Assembly (NCBI GenBank): GCA_963697675.1
Contig: CAVOOW010000006.1
Coordinates: 124,001-188,000 of the forward strand
Direction of reading: 5' to 3'
Length of the DNA stretch: 64,000 bases
From: CAVOOW01 sp963697675
GTDB taxonomy: Bacteria; Actinomycetota; Actinomycetes; JACCUZ01
Shown: positions 23,992 through 33,610 of the stretch, piece after piece
Layout of the letters: each line of letters begins with the position of its first letter
Position numbering within the stretch: position 1 is the first letter of the stretch
The notes under the pieces: generated by a model
Databases searched by the model: none
Seen by the model: the letters and a program-made list of their open reading frames with translations, nothing else
What the model was told of the DNA's origin: nothing
Translations under genes and position numbers: made by a program

Positions 23992-24837
23992 ATGCCCCCT
24001 GCTCCCCGGGCCGCGTTCGCCGGGCTCGTCGACGACGCCGCCCTCTTCCCACCAGGCAACGCGCCGATGGCCGTGGGACTGGCCGCCCACGGCGAGCACC
24101 ACGCGTCGTCGTACAGCGATCTGGTCGGCCCCTTCCTCTGCCCGGTCAGCCGCATCGACGAGCTGACGTCCGCCCTTTCCGGCGACCAGCAGCTTGACGT
24201 CTCCCTCGTCGTGGACGTGACCGGCGATGCCACCCACCATGCGCTCCGCGCCAGCGGCGCCGACCCGCGTCTGTCCCTGGTCGGCATCGAGGCCGCGCAC
24301 AGCAGGCTCGGCGACGACGCGGGGGCCGTCGGCGAGAACCTGCGGCGGCTGCCCGCGACCGTCGGATTCCTCGAGGTCCCACGCCGCGACTTCGAGGACA
24401 GCCTCGACCTGGTCTCCAAGGGCGGCTGGCGGGCGGCGAAATATCGCACGGGTGGTACGAGCGCGGATGCGTTCCCGAGTGCGCACGATCTGGCCGAGTT
24501 CCTCGTGGCCTGCGCCGAGCGCGAGCTGCCGTTCAAGCTCACGGCTGGCCTCCACCGGGCCGTCCGGCACACCGATGCCGTGACCGGCTTCCAGCACCAC
24601 GGCGTGCTCAACGTGCTTGTCGCGACGCGCGTCGCACAGGCGGGCGAGAGAGTCGACGCAGTCGCCGTCGCGCTCGAGGAGCGCGATCCCGCCCCACTCG
24701 TCACAGCGATCTCATCGTGGTCCGCCACCGACGCCATCCACGTCCGCCGACTGTTCCGCTCGTTCGGCTGCTGCGGCGTCACCGATCCGATCGACGACCT
24801 GGCCGCTCTCGGCCTGTTGAGCGAGGAGCTCCCGTGA
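23992..24837 (+). CDS. Unknown protein co-operonic with fumarylacetoacetase
   Basis: 281 residues, no family name recognised. It starts at ATG 23992 (MPPAPRAAFAGLVDDAALFPPGN). The pattern of alternating strands and helices suggests a beta/alpha barrel: SLVVDVTGD, LSLVGIEAAH, VGFLEVPRRD, GWRAAKYRTGG, LPFKLTAGLHRAVRH, HGVLNVLVAT. Conserved-looking polar groups are LFPPGN, KYRTGG and KLTAGLHR. It overlaps fahA by GTGA and is divergent from hmgA, so it belongs to homogentisate breakdown. The one step with no recognised gene between hmgA and fahA is maleylacetoacetate isomerisation; whether this protein fills it is speculation. Confidence 0.8.
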   Translation: MPPAPRAAFAGLVDDAALFPPGNAPMAVGLAAHGEHHASSYSDLVGPFLCPVSRIDELTSALSGDQQLDVSLVVDVTGDATHHALRASGADPRLSLVGIEAAHSRLGDDAGAVGENLRRLPATVGFLEVPRRDFEDSLDLVSKGGWRAAKYRTGGTSADAFPSAHDLAEFLVACAERELPFKLTAGLHRAVRHTDAVTGFQHHGVLNVLVATRVAQAGERVDAVAVALEERDPAPLVTAISSWSATDAIHVRRLFRSFGCCGVTDPIDDLAALGLLSEELP

Positions 24838-26048
24838 CCAGCTGGCTCGAGCTGCCCGAGGACACACCGTTCCCGGTGCAGAACCTGCCGTACGGCGTCT
24901 TTGTGCACGGCGACGAGGCCCCGCGCGTCGGGGTCGCACTCGGCGACCAGGTGATCGACCTCGCGCCCCTCGCTGCCGGCGCCGGGCTGGATGGCGGCCA
25001 CGTGTTCGAGGCGGAGAACCTCAACCCCTTCATGGCTTTGGGGCGCCCTTCCTGGTCGGCCGTGCGGTCGTGGCTGACCGAGCTGCTGACCCACCGCGGC
25101 GAGCGTGGACTCGTGGAGAGCCACCTGCTCGCGGCTGCGGACGTGACGATGCAGCTGCCCTTCGAGGTCGCCGACTACGTCGACTTCTACAGCTCACAGC
25201 ACCACGCCGAGAACGTGGGGCGCATCTTCCGTCCCGACGCCGACGCGCTCACACCGAACTGGAAGCATCTCCCCATCGGCTATCACGGCCGTGCGGGAAC
25301 CATCGTCGTCTCGGGCACCGACATCGTGCGACCGCAGGGCCAGCGCAAGGCACCTGCGGATGCCACGCCGACGTACGGCGCATCTGTCCGTCTCGACATC
25401 GAGGCGGAAGTCGGCTTCGTGGTGGGCACGCCGTCGCGCACCGGTACGCCAGTACCGACGAGCGCGTTTGGGGATCACGTCTTCGGGGTGTGCCTCGTCA
25501 ACGACTGGAGCGCTCGAGACATCCAGGCCTGGGAGTACGTGCCGCTCGGGCCGTTCCTGGGCAAGTCTTTCGCGACCTCGGTGTCGCCCTGGGTGGTGCC
25601 TCTCGAGGCACTGGAGGCGGCCCGAATGCCCGGCCCGCAACAGGATCCTGAGGTGCTTCCCCATCTGCGCGACGACGAAGGGTGGGGCCTCGACCTGTCG
25701 CTGGAGGTGCGCTGGAACGGCTCGGTCGTGTCGCGGCCACCGTTCGCCGGCATGTACTGGACACCCCCGCAACAGCTCGCGCACCTCACGTCCAACGGCG
25801 CCTCGCTGCGCACCGGCGACCTGTTCGCCTCCGGCACCGTGTCCGGTGCCGACCGCGGCCAGCGCGGGTCGTTCCTCGAGCTGTCCTGGAACGGCTCCGA
25901 GCCGGTCAGCCTCCACGACGGCTCGACGCGCACCTTCCTCGAGGACGGCGACGAGATCTCGATCAGCGCATGGGCGCCGGGCGCCGGCGGGTCGCGGATC
26001 GGCTTCGGCTCGGTGACCGGCCGCGTCCTGCCCGCGTCGCCCGGCTAG
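24834..26048 (+). CDS. fahA: Fumarylacetoacetase
   Basis: 404 residues. It splits fumarylacetoacetate into fumarate and acetoacetate, the last step of tyrosine breakdown. Diagnostic segments are DYVDFYSSQHHAENVGRIFRP (metal-ligand Asp and catalytic His), PIGYHGRAGTIVVSG, RLDIEAEVGFVVG, VCLVNDWSARDIQAWEYVPLGPFLGKSFAT and GTVSGADRGQRGS. The GTG start at 24834 overlaps the stop of the preceding unknown gene. It is convergent with the zinc-finger gene. Confidence 0.95.
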   Translation: MTSWLELPEDTPFPVQNLPYGVFVHGDEAPRVGVALGDQVIDLAPLAAGAGLDGGHVFEAENLNPFMALGRPSWSAVRSWLTELLTHRGERGLVESHLLAAADVTMQLPFEVADYVDFYSSQHHAENVGRIFRPDADALTPNWKHLPIGYHGRAGTIVVSGTDIVRPQGQRKAPADATPTYGASVRLDIEAEVGFVVGTPSRTGTPVPTSAFGDHVFGVCLVNDWSARDIQAWEYVPLGPFLGKSFATSVSPWVVPLEALEAARMPGPQQDPEVLPHLRDDEGWGLDLSLEVRWNGSVVSRPPFAGMYWTPPQQLAHLTSNGASLRTGDLFASGTVSGADRGQRGSFLELSWNGSEPVSLHDGSTRTFLEDGDEISISAWAPGAGGSRIGFGSVTGRVLPASPG

Positions 26049-26058
26049 CGGTGCGCAC

Positions 26059-26372
26059 CTATTCGAAGAGATCCTGGAGGAAGCTCTTCTTGCGCTTCTT
26101 GCGCGGCGCATAGCTGCCCTCGCGCTGCCGGTCGTAGTCCTGACGGCCACGTTCCTCATAGCCCCGCTGCGGTGCGCATGTTGGCTCGATTGGGCCACCG
26201 GCTGGCTCTGCGGCGCCTGCTGCGCGGTCCAACTGGTCTCGGCATCGATGAGCTTCTCGAGCTCACCCCGGTCGAGGAAGATCCCCCTACACTCCGAGCA
26301 TCGGTCGCCGGTGACGCCGTTGCGCTCATAGCTGCGCATGGCGCCCCGGCACTTGGGGCAGGTCAGGTCCAT
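26059..26372 (-). pseudogene. zf-TFIIB zinc-ribbon protein, frameshifted
   Basis: Small protein of the zf-TFIIB family: MDLTCPKCRGAMRSYERNGV ... RCSECRGIFLDRGELEKLI, with the four zinc cysteines, then a Gln-rich linker. The expected tail (QRGYEERGRQDYDRQREGSY, then a basic KKRKKSFLQDLFE-stop) is in another frame; the switch is near 26175. The span is 104 codons plus two bases, so one base is missing or two are extra. Function unknown; such proteins are common in actinobacteria and usually ~100 residues. Confidence 0.8.
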
Positions 26373-26440
26373 ACCATCGACTACGAACGACCGCTCCGAA
26401 CCGTTCCTTGCGGCCGAACTAGATGCGCGAGGATGGCGAC

Positions 26441-27244
26441 GTGCTGCTTCTGCTGCCACCGAGCGAGGCGAAGACTCCCGGCGGCGACGGGTCGGCGCTG
26501 GCCGAGCTTCCGGTTTCCAACGACGCGATGCACACCGCGCGAGTGCGGGTACTGCGCGCCGTCGCGGCCTTCTGCGCGCGGACGCCCAGGAAAGCTCAGG
26601 TCGCGCTCAAACTCCCACCCGGCTCGGCCGCGGCGGACTTAGCCTCCAACATCGCTGCCCTCGATGCGCCGACCATGCCCGCGCTCGAGAGGTTCACCGG
26701 TGTCCTGTTCGCTGCCCTCGACCTGCCGTCCCTGACCGGGGCCCAGCGAGCCTGTGCTGAGCGGTCGACACTCGTCTTCTCAGGTGCGTTCGGGGCGCTC
26801 GGTGGTGGAGAGCCCGTTCCACTGCATCGGGTTCCGGCCTCGGCGACCTTGCCGCGGATCGGCGGCTTGACGTCCTACTGGAAGAAAGCGCTCGCTGTTG
26901 CCATGCTGCCGCGCGTCGATGGCGAGCAGCTCGTCGTGGACCTGCGCTCGAGCGACTACGCGGCGATGTGGCAGCCGGCGCCCTCGCATGCCTCGCGCGT
27001 CGTCGGGGTCCGCGTGCTCGAGGAACGGGGCGGCCGGCTGCAATCCGTGAGCTGGTCGTCGAAGCACGGCAAGGGACTGCTGGCTCGCGAACTGCTCACC
27101 ACCCACTCGGCCCGCCGTCCCGTGCGTACCGTCGAAGACGTCATCGCGGCGGCACGACGGATTGGGTACGACGTGCGCCCGCGCGCCGCCGTCGATGGCC
27201 CGACTGGGCTCGACCTCGTGGTCCCCGCTACGCCATCCGGGTGA
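26441..27244 (+). CDS. yaaA: Peroxide stress protein YaaA (DUF328)
   Basis: About 267 residues. YaaA lowers free intracellular iron during hydrogen peroxide stress in E. coli and binds DNA. The N-terminal LLLLPPSEAKTPGGDG, the FTGVLFAALDLPSL region, LVFSGAFGALGGGEPVPLHRV, GGLTSYWKKAL, VVDLRSSDYAAMW and SKHGKGLLAREL are family landmarks. GTG 26441 is preferred over ATG 26423 because the family begins M-L-x-LLPPSE and GAGGATGG is correctly placed upstream of the GTG. Confidence 0.88.
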   Translation: MLLLLPPSEAKTPGGDGSALAELPVSNDAMHTARVRVLRAVAAFCARTPRKAQVALKLPPGSAAADLASNIAALDAPTMPALERFTGVLFAALDLPSLTGAQRACAERSTLVFSGAFGALGGGEPVPLHRVPASATLPRIGGLTSYWKKALAVAMLPRVDGEQLVVDLRSSDYAAMWQPAPSHASRVVGVRVLEERGGRLQSVSWSSKHGKGLLARELLTTHSARRPVRTVEDVIAAARRIGYDVRPRAAVDGPTGLDLVVPATPSG

Positions 27245-27370
27245 GGCGCGGCTGCAGGTCCAACGGGCGAATACTTCGGGTTCGCAGGAAGGGCGCGCGT
27301 GTGGCTACATCAGGTTCCAGCGCCGCTGGACAAAGGCGCGCGCAGCAGACACCCCGCGATCTGCCAGATC

Positions 27371-27409
27371 GGATGCGTGTTGGACGACGAAGTGGCCGGA
27401 CACGCATCC
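27371..27409 (+). terminator. Hairpin downstream of yaaA
   Basis: Perfect 10-bp inverted repeat, GGATGCGTGT (27371-27380) and ACACGCATCC (27400-27409), with a 19-nt loop. It lies in the ~205-bp gap between yaaA and a small zinc-ribbon ORF. No T run follows; a terminator or mRNA-stabilising role is inferred. Confidence 0.4.
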
Positions 27410-27449
27410 AATACCGTGAAATCGGGGCTGCCGGCTCTACCGTGACCAG

Positions 27450-27557
27450 ATGATCAAGTGTGACAACTGCCACGAGCTGTTCGAGCCCGTCCGCACACGC
27501 TGGCTGTGCCCGCACTGCAAGTACAAGGCGTCCTGCTGCGAGGGCGAGCCTCAGTAG
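27450..27557 (+). CDS. 35-residue double-CxxC zinc-ribbon protein
   Basis: Short ORF reading MIKCDNCHELFEPVRTR, WLCPHCKYKASCC, EGEPQ. Two CxxC pairs (CDNC and CPHC) spaced like a classical zinc ribbon, plus a CC pair near the end. Size, motif spacing and an acidic end point to a real micro-protein rather than chance; partner or function unknown. It is convergent with the M1 peptidase gene, 64 bp away. Confidence 0.6.
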   Translation: MIKCDNCHELFEPVRTRWLCPHCKYKASCCEGEPQ

Positions 27558-27621
27558 CCGGCCCCGGGCTCGCTCACGGAACCATCCCGGAGCCGCAGAG
27601 GTTCCTACGTCGCAGTCGCAG

Positions 27622-29761
27622 TCAGCGGCGGCCCCGGAAGTAACGCGCGAGCTCGCTGGCTGCTGCCGCGGGCGGTTTGCTCGACCCGGCCTTGCGCAGC
27701 GACTGAGCCGCGGCACCCTCAAGCACCGGCTTCTCCGGGGCGAACAGCCACGTCTGGAACAAGGCGTCGAGCTGTTGCCCCGACACCCGCTCGGCGAGCC
27801 GGATGAACTGTGCAGTCGATCCAGACTTTCCCGATCGCGACGAGGCCCAGTCACGCAGGATGGTGAAGAAGGCGTCATCCCCGACGGCAAGACGCAGCTG
27901 CTGCAGCGTCATCGCACCACGAATGTAGCTCTGGCCGTCGAACAGGTGCTCAACCCCCGGGTCGGCCACGACGATGCTCCAGAACTCGTCGTCCGCAGGA
28001 ATCTCGTTGTACCAGAAGTCGAAGTTCTCCTGTGCGGTTCCGAAGTCCTGGCTCTCGCTCCACAACCATTCGGCGTACGTGGCAAACCCTTCGTTGAGCC
28101 AGATGTCCTTCCATTGCGCGACGGAGACGTCGTCACCGAACCACTGGTGCGCGTTCTCGTGAACGACCACGAAGTCGCCGTTGATCTCGCTGTCGAAGAA
28201 GTCCTTGGAGTAGATCGGCTTCGTCTGGTTCTCCAAGGCGAACGGCAACGGCCCGTCGTCGACGATGCCGCCGCCACTGCTGAACGGGTAGGGGCCGAAG
28301 TTGCCGGCCAGGAAGTCCAGGATCTCAGGCGTCCGGGTGAACACGGCGTCGATGATGTCGCCGGTCGATGGCACGTCGGCGACGCCTCCGACTGCGAAGT
28401 CGTTGTCGTTGCCCGGACTGCCTGCAGGAGCGCCGCTCACGGTCCACCCGTCCAGCGGGTCGGCGTCGCTCTCGAAGGAGGTGGACCCGTCGCCCGCGGG
28501 TCCCGCTATGTCGTCGACGAGCACGCCTTGGCCCTGAATGCCTCCGGCACTCGCGTACGCAAGAGAGACCTCGACGCTCTCCCCGGCCCACGCCCCCAGG
28601 TCGACCTTCCACTGCTCCCAGCCGTTGCTCGCACCGCTGGCCGCCCACCAGGCGCCCGTCGTGCCCGTCGGGTCACAACCCTCGTCGGTCGCAGTCTGGT
28701 AGTGCCCGAGCTGAGGATGCAGCTCCAACCAGCCGTTCGGGCAGCTGAGCCCGACGTCCTGACTCGTGTGTCCGTTGACGTCGCGCAGCGTCGTCCAGTC
28801 GTCCTGCCCCGGCGTGCGCGCCTCGACGAACGCGTAGTCCCAGTCGGGTTCCGTGTCGCGGGCAATCCAGAACGAGAGCTGACCTCCGCCGGCAGGCACA
28901 GCAACCGTTCGGGTGAGTCGTTTGTAGGACGAGTTCGCAATCTGGGAGAACAGATAGCTGCTGCCGGTGTGGGGAGCGACCAGCGGCCCGTACAGGTCCG
29001 GATCGACTGCGTCGTACATCGACCGGTCGCTGGCCTCGTACACGTGCACCCGGAACTGTCCCATCGTCGCGGTGGCGAGGTAGGAGTTCATCGGGCTGCG
29101 CTCGGACCACGTCCATGTGGTGCGCCCGTGATGGGTTGAGCGGCCCCGCAGCTCGCCGTTGGCCACCACCTCGAGTCCCGCAGGCACGGTGATCTTGAAG
29201 GTGTAGGTCGCCTTGTCGGAGGGGTGGTCGTTGACGGGGAACCAGTTCGCGGCCACCTCGGGCTCGCCCGCGATCAGGGCACCGTCGTCAGTACGCAGGA
29301 ATCCGGACTCGAGGCCGTCGAAGATCTGTGATCTCGGAACGCCGCCATAGTCGCACGACCGTCGTGAACTGGTCGCCCCGGTCGAGCTTGTGTCGAGGGC
29401 GGATGCTCAGCTCATGGTCCTGGCTGCGCGACCAGCCGGCGCGGTGGCCGTTCACGGCGACCGACCGGACGTGCAAGCCTTGCAGGTCGAGGTTGAACTG
29501 GTAGAGGTTCTGCGTGGCGCGAGCCGTGATCGTGGCGCTGCCCACCAGGCGACCACTGCTGGGAGCATAGGAAAGCTTCAGCAGATAGTGGCCGACGTTG
29601 TAACCGCCGTTTCCGTACAACGGGTAGTAGGGGTCGCCCACCCCCGCAGATCCAGCGACGTAGTGCCGACCTCGGGCGCTCGCCCCGCCGGCTGCCGTCA
29701 GCGCCAGCATCAGGAGGATCGCGGTCAGGATGGCAGTGAACGAAACATTGCGCCGGGACAT
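27622..29761 (-). pseudogene. Secreted M1-family zinc aminopeptidase with inserted domain, frameshifted
   Basis: The N-terminal part starts at 29761 with a signal peptide (SFTAILTAILLMLALTAAGGASA) and the M1 beta-saddle (YNVGHYLLKLSYAP). After FTTVVR the frame changes at about 29350; dropping one base gives YGGVPRSQIFDGLESGF and joins the rest. Span is 713 codons plus one. The catalytic part has VVVHENAHQWFGDD (HExxH as HENAH) and the third zinc ligand in LNEGFATYAEWLW. Between saddle and catalytic domain is an extra ~200-residue block (SFWIARDTEPDWDYAFVEAR ... LVDDI), like the jelly-roll domains of immune-inhibitor-A-type peptidases. The enzyme would act outside the cell on peptides. Confidence 0.85.
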
Positions 29762-29896
29762 GGCCGTTTCCCCTCGCCCGAGGCTAGGGCGGCCCCGTTG
29801 CGCGGAAGATAGTCCGGGCCAACTTGGGTGGGAATACCCGTCTCGGACTCGATCTCAAATGCCGGTCGGACCTGAACGCCAGCAGAACGTGCGGGA

Positions 29897-31120
29897 TCAG
29901 AGGTTCCCGCGGCGCTCCTGCTCGCGCTCGATGGCCTCGAAGAGCGCCTTGAAGTTGCCCTTGCCGAAGCCGAGCGAGCCATGCCGTTCGATCAGCTCGA
30001 AGAAGACCGTCGGGCGGTCGCCGAGCGGCCGGGTGAAGATCTGCAGCAGATAGCCGTCCTCGTCGCGGTCGACGAGGATGCCGCGCTTCTGCAGCTCCTC
30101 GATCGGCACCCGCACCGCGCCGATGCGGGCGCGGAGCGCCGGGTCGGAGTAGTACGAGTCCGGGGTCACGAGGAACTCGACTCCCTCGGCGCGCATCGCG
30201 TCGACCGTGCGCAGGATGTCGTTCGTTGCCAGTGCCAGGTGCTGCACACCCGGGCCGCGGTAGAACTCCAGGAACTCGTCGATCTGCGACTTCTTCTTCG
30301 CGATCGCCGGCTCGTTGAGGGGAAACTTCACGCGGTGGTTGCCGTTCGCCACGACCTTCGACATCAGCGCGGAGTAGTCGGTCGCGATGTCGTCGCCGAT
30401 GAACTCGGCCATGTTCGTGAAACCCATGACCCTGTTGTAGAAATCGACCCAGTCGTCCATCTTGCCGAGCTCGACGTTGCCTACCACGTGGTCAAGTGCC
30501 TGGAACAACCGCTTCGGTGCGCCGTCCCGCTTGACGAAGGTCGACGTGCGCTCGACGTAGCCGGGGAGGTAGGGACCGCTGTAGCGAGAGCGGTCGATCA
30601 GTGAGTGGCGCGTGTCGCCGTACGCTGCGATGGCCGCGACGCGCACGGTGCCGTGCTCGTCGGTCACGTCGTGCGGTTCCTCGACGACCGTCGCGCCGGA
30701 CGCCCGCGCGTGCGTGACGCACTTGTCGACGTCGGGCACCTCGAGCGCGATGTCGACGACACCGTCACCATGCGTACGGTGGTGGTCGAACAGGGGGCTG
30801 TTCGGGTCGACACCGCCGGTGATGACGAACCGGCACGAGCCACTGGTGAGCACGAACGCCTTGTGGTCACGGTTGCCCGTCTCGGGCCCGGAGTAGGCGA
30901 CGAGCTGCATGCCGAACGCGCTCTGGTAGAAGTGCGCGGTCTGCGTGGCGTTGCCCACGACGAAGACCACCGCGTCCCACCCGGTGACGGGAAACGGGTC
31001 GGTGGTGGCGTCGTAGTCGACCAGGCCGACGAGCTGCTGGAGGCTCTCGAGGTCGAGCTCGGCGAGGCGCTCCTCGTCGGTCAGGGCAAGCGTCGAATGG
31101 GCGGCGGTGTCCGTCGTCAT
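29897..31120 (-). CDS. hppD: 4-hydroxyphenylpyruvate dioxygenase
   Basis: 407 residues, full length. It converts 4-hydroxyphenylpyruvate to homogentisate, feeding HmgA. Iron ligands are His in FQALDHVVGNVE, His in GPGVQHLALATNDI and Glu in PTVFFELIERHG; the C-terminal helix GFGKGNFKALFEAIEREQ is typical. ATG 31120 (MTTDTAAHS) is chosen, with GAGGAGAGCC upstream. It is divergent from an Lrp/AsnC regulator 127 bp away that probably controls it. hmgA and fahA lie ~6 kb off, so the pathway is split into two loci. Confidence 0.95.
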   Translation of the reverse strand: MTTDTAAHSTLALTDEERLAELDLESLQQLVGLVDYDATTDPFPVTGWDAVVFVVGNATQTAHFYQSAFGMQLVAYSGPETGNRDHKAFVLTSGSCRFVITGGVDPNSPLFDHHRTHGDGVVDIALEVPDVDKCVTHARASGATVVEEPHDVTDEHGTVRVAAIAAYGDTRHSLIDRSRYSGPYLPGYVERTSTFVKRDGAPKRLFQALDHVVGNVELGKMDDWVDFYNRVMGFTNMAEFIGDDIATDYSALMSKVVANGNHRVKFPLNEPAIAKKKSQIDEFLEFYRGPGVQHLALATNDILRTVDAMRAEGVEFLVTPDSYYSDPALRARIGAVRVPIEELQKRGILVDRDEDGYLLQIFTRPLGDRPTVFFELIERHGSLGFGKGNFKALFEAIEREQERRGNL

Positions 31121-31173
31121 CGCGGGCTCTCCTCGGGTGGGCGTGGCCATGATCGAAGCGCATCCGGGACAAC

Positions 31174-31190
31174 ATGCGCAATAATGCGTC
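31174..31190. promoter_or_regulatory. Candidate Lrp/AsnC operator between hppD and regulator
   Basis: ATGCGCAATAATGCGTC, containing the inverted CGCA-ATAA-TGCG, lies in the 127-bp divergent gap. It resembles the AT-centred dyads bound by Lrp/AsnC proteins. This is a pattern match only. Confidence 0.3.
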
Positions 31191-31247
31191 GAAACACTGG
31201 ACAACCTGCACAGCAGATGCCCCCTTTCGACCAGCGGAGTGGACACC

Positions 31248-31745
31248 ATGACCACGTCGACCGGCAATCCTCTGGATGCGCTCGACGGACGCATCCTCGG
31301 CCTGTTCGCAGCCGAGCCGCGCATCGGGGTGCTGGAGTGCTCCCGGCGTCTTGGCGTCGCGCGCGGCACCGTGCAGGCCCGGCTCGAGCGGCTCACCCGC
31401 GAGGGGGTCATCCGCGGCTGGGGACCTGAGCTCGACGCGGCGGCGATGGGCTACACGGTGACGGCGTTCGCCACGCTGGAGATCCGCCAGGCGAGCCCGG
31501 ACCGGCCCGGGCACGACGCGGTCGCCGCACACCTGGCGACGATCCCGCAGGTGCTCGAGGTGCACACGATCACGGGGGCCGGTGACATGTTCGCCCGCAT
31601 CGTGGCGCGGTCCAACGCCGACCTGCAGCGGGTCATCGACCTCGTCGTCGACTTCGAGGGCGTGGTGCGCACCTCGACGGTCATCGCGCTCGCGACCCAG
31701 ATCCCCTATCGGGTACAGCCGCTGGTCCGGTTGGCCGAAGGGTGA
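31248..31745 (+). CDS. Lrp/AsnC-family regulator, probable hppD regulator
   Basis: 165 residues. N-terminal helix-turn-helix (LDALDGRILGLFAAEPRIGVLECSRRLGVARGTVQARLERL) and a C-terminal RAM ligand-binding domain (VTAFATLEIRQ ... VLEVHTITGAGDMFARIVARS). Divergent hppD/Lrp pairs are common in actinobacteria, and tyrosine or 4-hydroxyphenylpyruvate is the likely ligand. ATG 31248 has GGAG eight bases upstream; a GTG nine bases earlier is an alternative. Confidence 0.88.
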   Translation: MTTSTGNPLDALDGRILGLFAAEPRIGVLECSRRLGVARGTVQARLERLTREGVIRGWGPELDAAAMGYTVTAFATLEIRQASPDRPGHDAVAAHLATIPQVLEVHTITGAGDMFARIVARSNADLQRVIDLVVDFEGVVRTSTVIALATQIPYRVQPLVRLAEG

Positions 31746-31788
31746 TGATCCGGGCAAACTGGCCCCACGATTCCCGAAGGAGCCCTCG

Positions 31789-33106
31789 ATGCGCCGTCCT
31801 GCAGCACTCGTACGCCTGCTGACTCCGGCGGTCGCCCTGGCGCTCGCGTCGGCGACGGTGCCGGCCCTCGCCGCTTCGGGAGCCGCCACCGCCGCTGCGA
31901 CCACGGCGAGCGCCGCCACGGCAGGCAGCGCCAGTGCAAGCGCCGCCGCGGCAGCGTTCTCACCGACCGACCAGGTCGATGCACGACGCCCTCATCCGGC
32001 GATCCACCCGCAAGGCGCTCGGCCCCGACCTCGCCGGGCTGGTCACCGACGCCGAGACGGGGCAGGTCCTCTGGAGCCAGACACCGCTCGAGCACCAGCT
32101 GCCGGCGTCGAACACCAAGCTCGTCACGGCGGTCAACGCCCTGAGCACGTTCGGGCCGGCATACACGATCACGACCAAGGTCGTGCAAGGCAAGAAGGCT
32201 CGCCGACTGTTCCTCGTCGGCGGTGGTGACCCGTCGCTCACCCGCGCCAACCTGAACACGCTCGCGAAGACGGTGGCCCCGGCCGTTCGGGCGCGCGGGC
32301 TGAGCACGGTGCGGGTGCTGGTCGACGACTCGTTGTTCCCGGCGCCGAAGCTCGCCCGCGGCTGGAAGTCCAGCTATGTCCATGAGGACGTACGCGCGGT
32401 ACGGGCGCTCGTCGTCAACCAGCACGACGTCTCCGACACAGCCCTCGACGCCGGCAAGGTCTTTGCGAAGCGACTCAAGAAGCAGGGCCTCACGGTCAGC
32501 GTCGTCAAGCGCGACGAAGCCCGAGCGAATGCCGCCGTACTCGCCACCGTGCACGGCCGGTCGATGGCCAGCATGGTCGGCACCATGCTGCGGGAGAGCG
32601 ACAACGACTACGCCGAGGGGCTGCACCGGCTGGTGGCGATCAAGACCGGGTTCGCCCCCACCTGGAAGGGCGCGCGCAAGGCGCAGCGGAAGGCCCTCGC
32701 TGGGCTCGGCGTCGACCTGGGCACGGCGACGCTCTACGACGGCAGCGGGCTCTCCCGCGACGACCACCTCGCCCCGCTCGACGTCGTCCGCGTGCTGTCG
32801 CTGGCCTTCGACGGCGCCCACCCCGACCTGGCGAGCCTGCAGCACAACTCGCTGGCCATCGCCGGACGCACCGGCACCCTTGCGCCGCACTACCTGCGCT
32901 ATGTGACCGAGCCGACCAACTGCGCGGCCGGGCTCATCGAGGCAAAGACCGGGTCGCTGAGCGGAGTCATCGCGCTCAGTGGCTTCGCCCGCGGCGCCGA
33001 CGGCCGGACCAAGCTGTTCTCCTTCCTGCTCAACCACGTGCCTTCCACCCTGAAAACCCGGCGCGCGGTCGACCGGCTGGCATCGACGATCACCGGCTGC
33101 TGGTAG
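31789..33106 (+). pseudogene. dacB: D-alanyl-D-alanine carboxypeptidase/endopeptidase (PBP4, DacB), frameshifted
   Basis: The start at 31789 has GAAGGAG upstream and gives a signal peptide (LLTPAVALALASATVPALA) and an Ala/Thr/Ser-rich linker. After SPTDQV the frame shifts at about 31978-31981; the enzyme continues from HDALIRRSTRKALGPDLAG. The penicillin-binding motifs are intact in the second frame: SxxK (ASNTKL), SxN as SDN (RESDNDYAEGL) and KTG (EAKTGSLSG). Span is 439 codons plus one base. Translation could also start at ATG 31979, which would give the enzyme without export signal. PBP4 trims peptidoglycan side chains outside the membrane. Confidence 0.88.
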
Positions 33107-33189
33107 CCAGGCGTTTACACTGCGAACACGTGTCGTCGGTCAACCACCTGGCCGTCGTTCCGTATCCGTGCCGCGGAGGCTGATCCCGA

Positions 33190-33585
33190 ATGTCCGGTGA
33201 CCTCGATCTGTCCACAACCAGCGAAGGTTCGTGCGCAGTCGTGAGAGTCGACGGCGAGATCGACCTCGACAACGCCAGCGACCTCAGCGAGGTCGCCCTC
33301 GCGGCCATGCAGGAGATCGGGCCCAGCCTCGTTCTCGACCTCAGCGGGGTCACGTTCATGGACTCGACCGGCCTGAAGGTGCTGCTGGCCGTGCACAAAC
33401 GGGCCGAGCTCGCGGGCGGGCGCCTGGTCCTCGCCGGCCCGACCCGGTCGGTGAACCGGGTCGTCACGATCACCGGCTTCGACCAGACGTTCGCGGTGTG
33501 CGACACCGTCGAGGACGCGCTCGCAGCCTGCGCCGAGGTGCCCGGTCCGGCCAACAGCGCCGACGCCCCTCCAACCCCCGTCTGA
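33190..33585 (+). CDS. STAS-domain anti-sigma factor antagonist
   Basis: 131 residues. A single STAS domain with the phosphorylatable serine in VTFMDSTGLKVLL, preceded by CAVVRVDGEIDLDNASDL and followed by LAGPTRSVNRVVTITGFDQTF. Such proteins release sigma factors by binding anti-sigma kinases (RsbV/SpoIIAA/BldG type). No kinase or sigma gene lies nearby. The C-terminus is a short Ala/Pro tail. It ends just before a long hairpin and converges on the helicase. Confidence 0.9.
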   Translation: MSGDLDLSTTSEGSCAVVRVDGEIDLDNASDLSEVALAAMQEIGPSLVLDLSGVTFMDSTGLKVLLAVHKRAELAGGRLVLAGPTRSVNRVVTITGFDQTFAVCDTVEDALAACAEVPGPANSADAPPTPV

Positions 33586-33610
33586 CCCTCAGACCCCTCA
33601 AGCCCCCACT

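Noticed and set aside
22647..25124. An 825-residue reading frame over hmgA
   Set aside because: Only the last ~406 residues are homogentisate dioxygenase; the rest is antisense to the unknown gene and fahA, and a ribosome site precedes the internal ATG at 23867.
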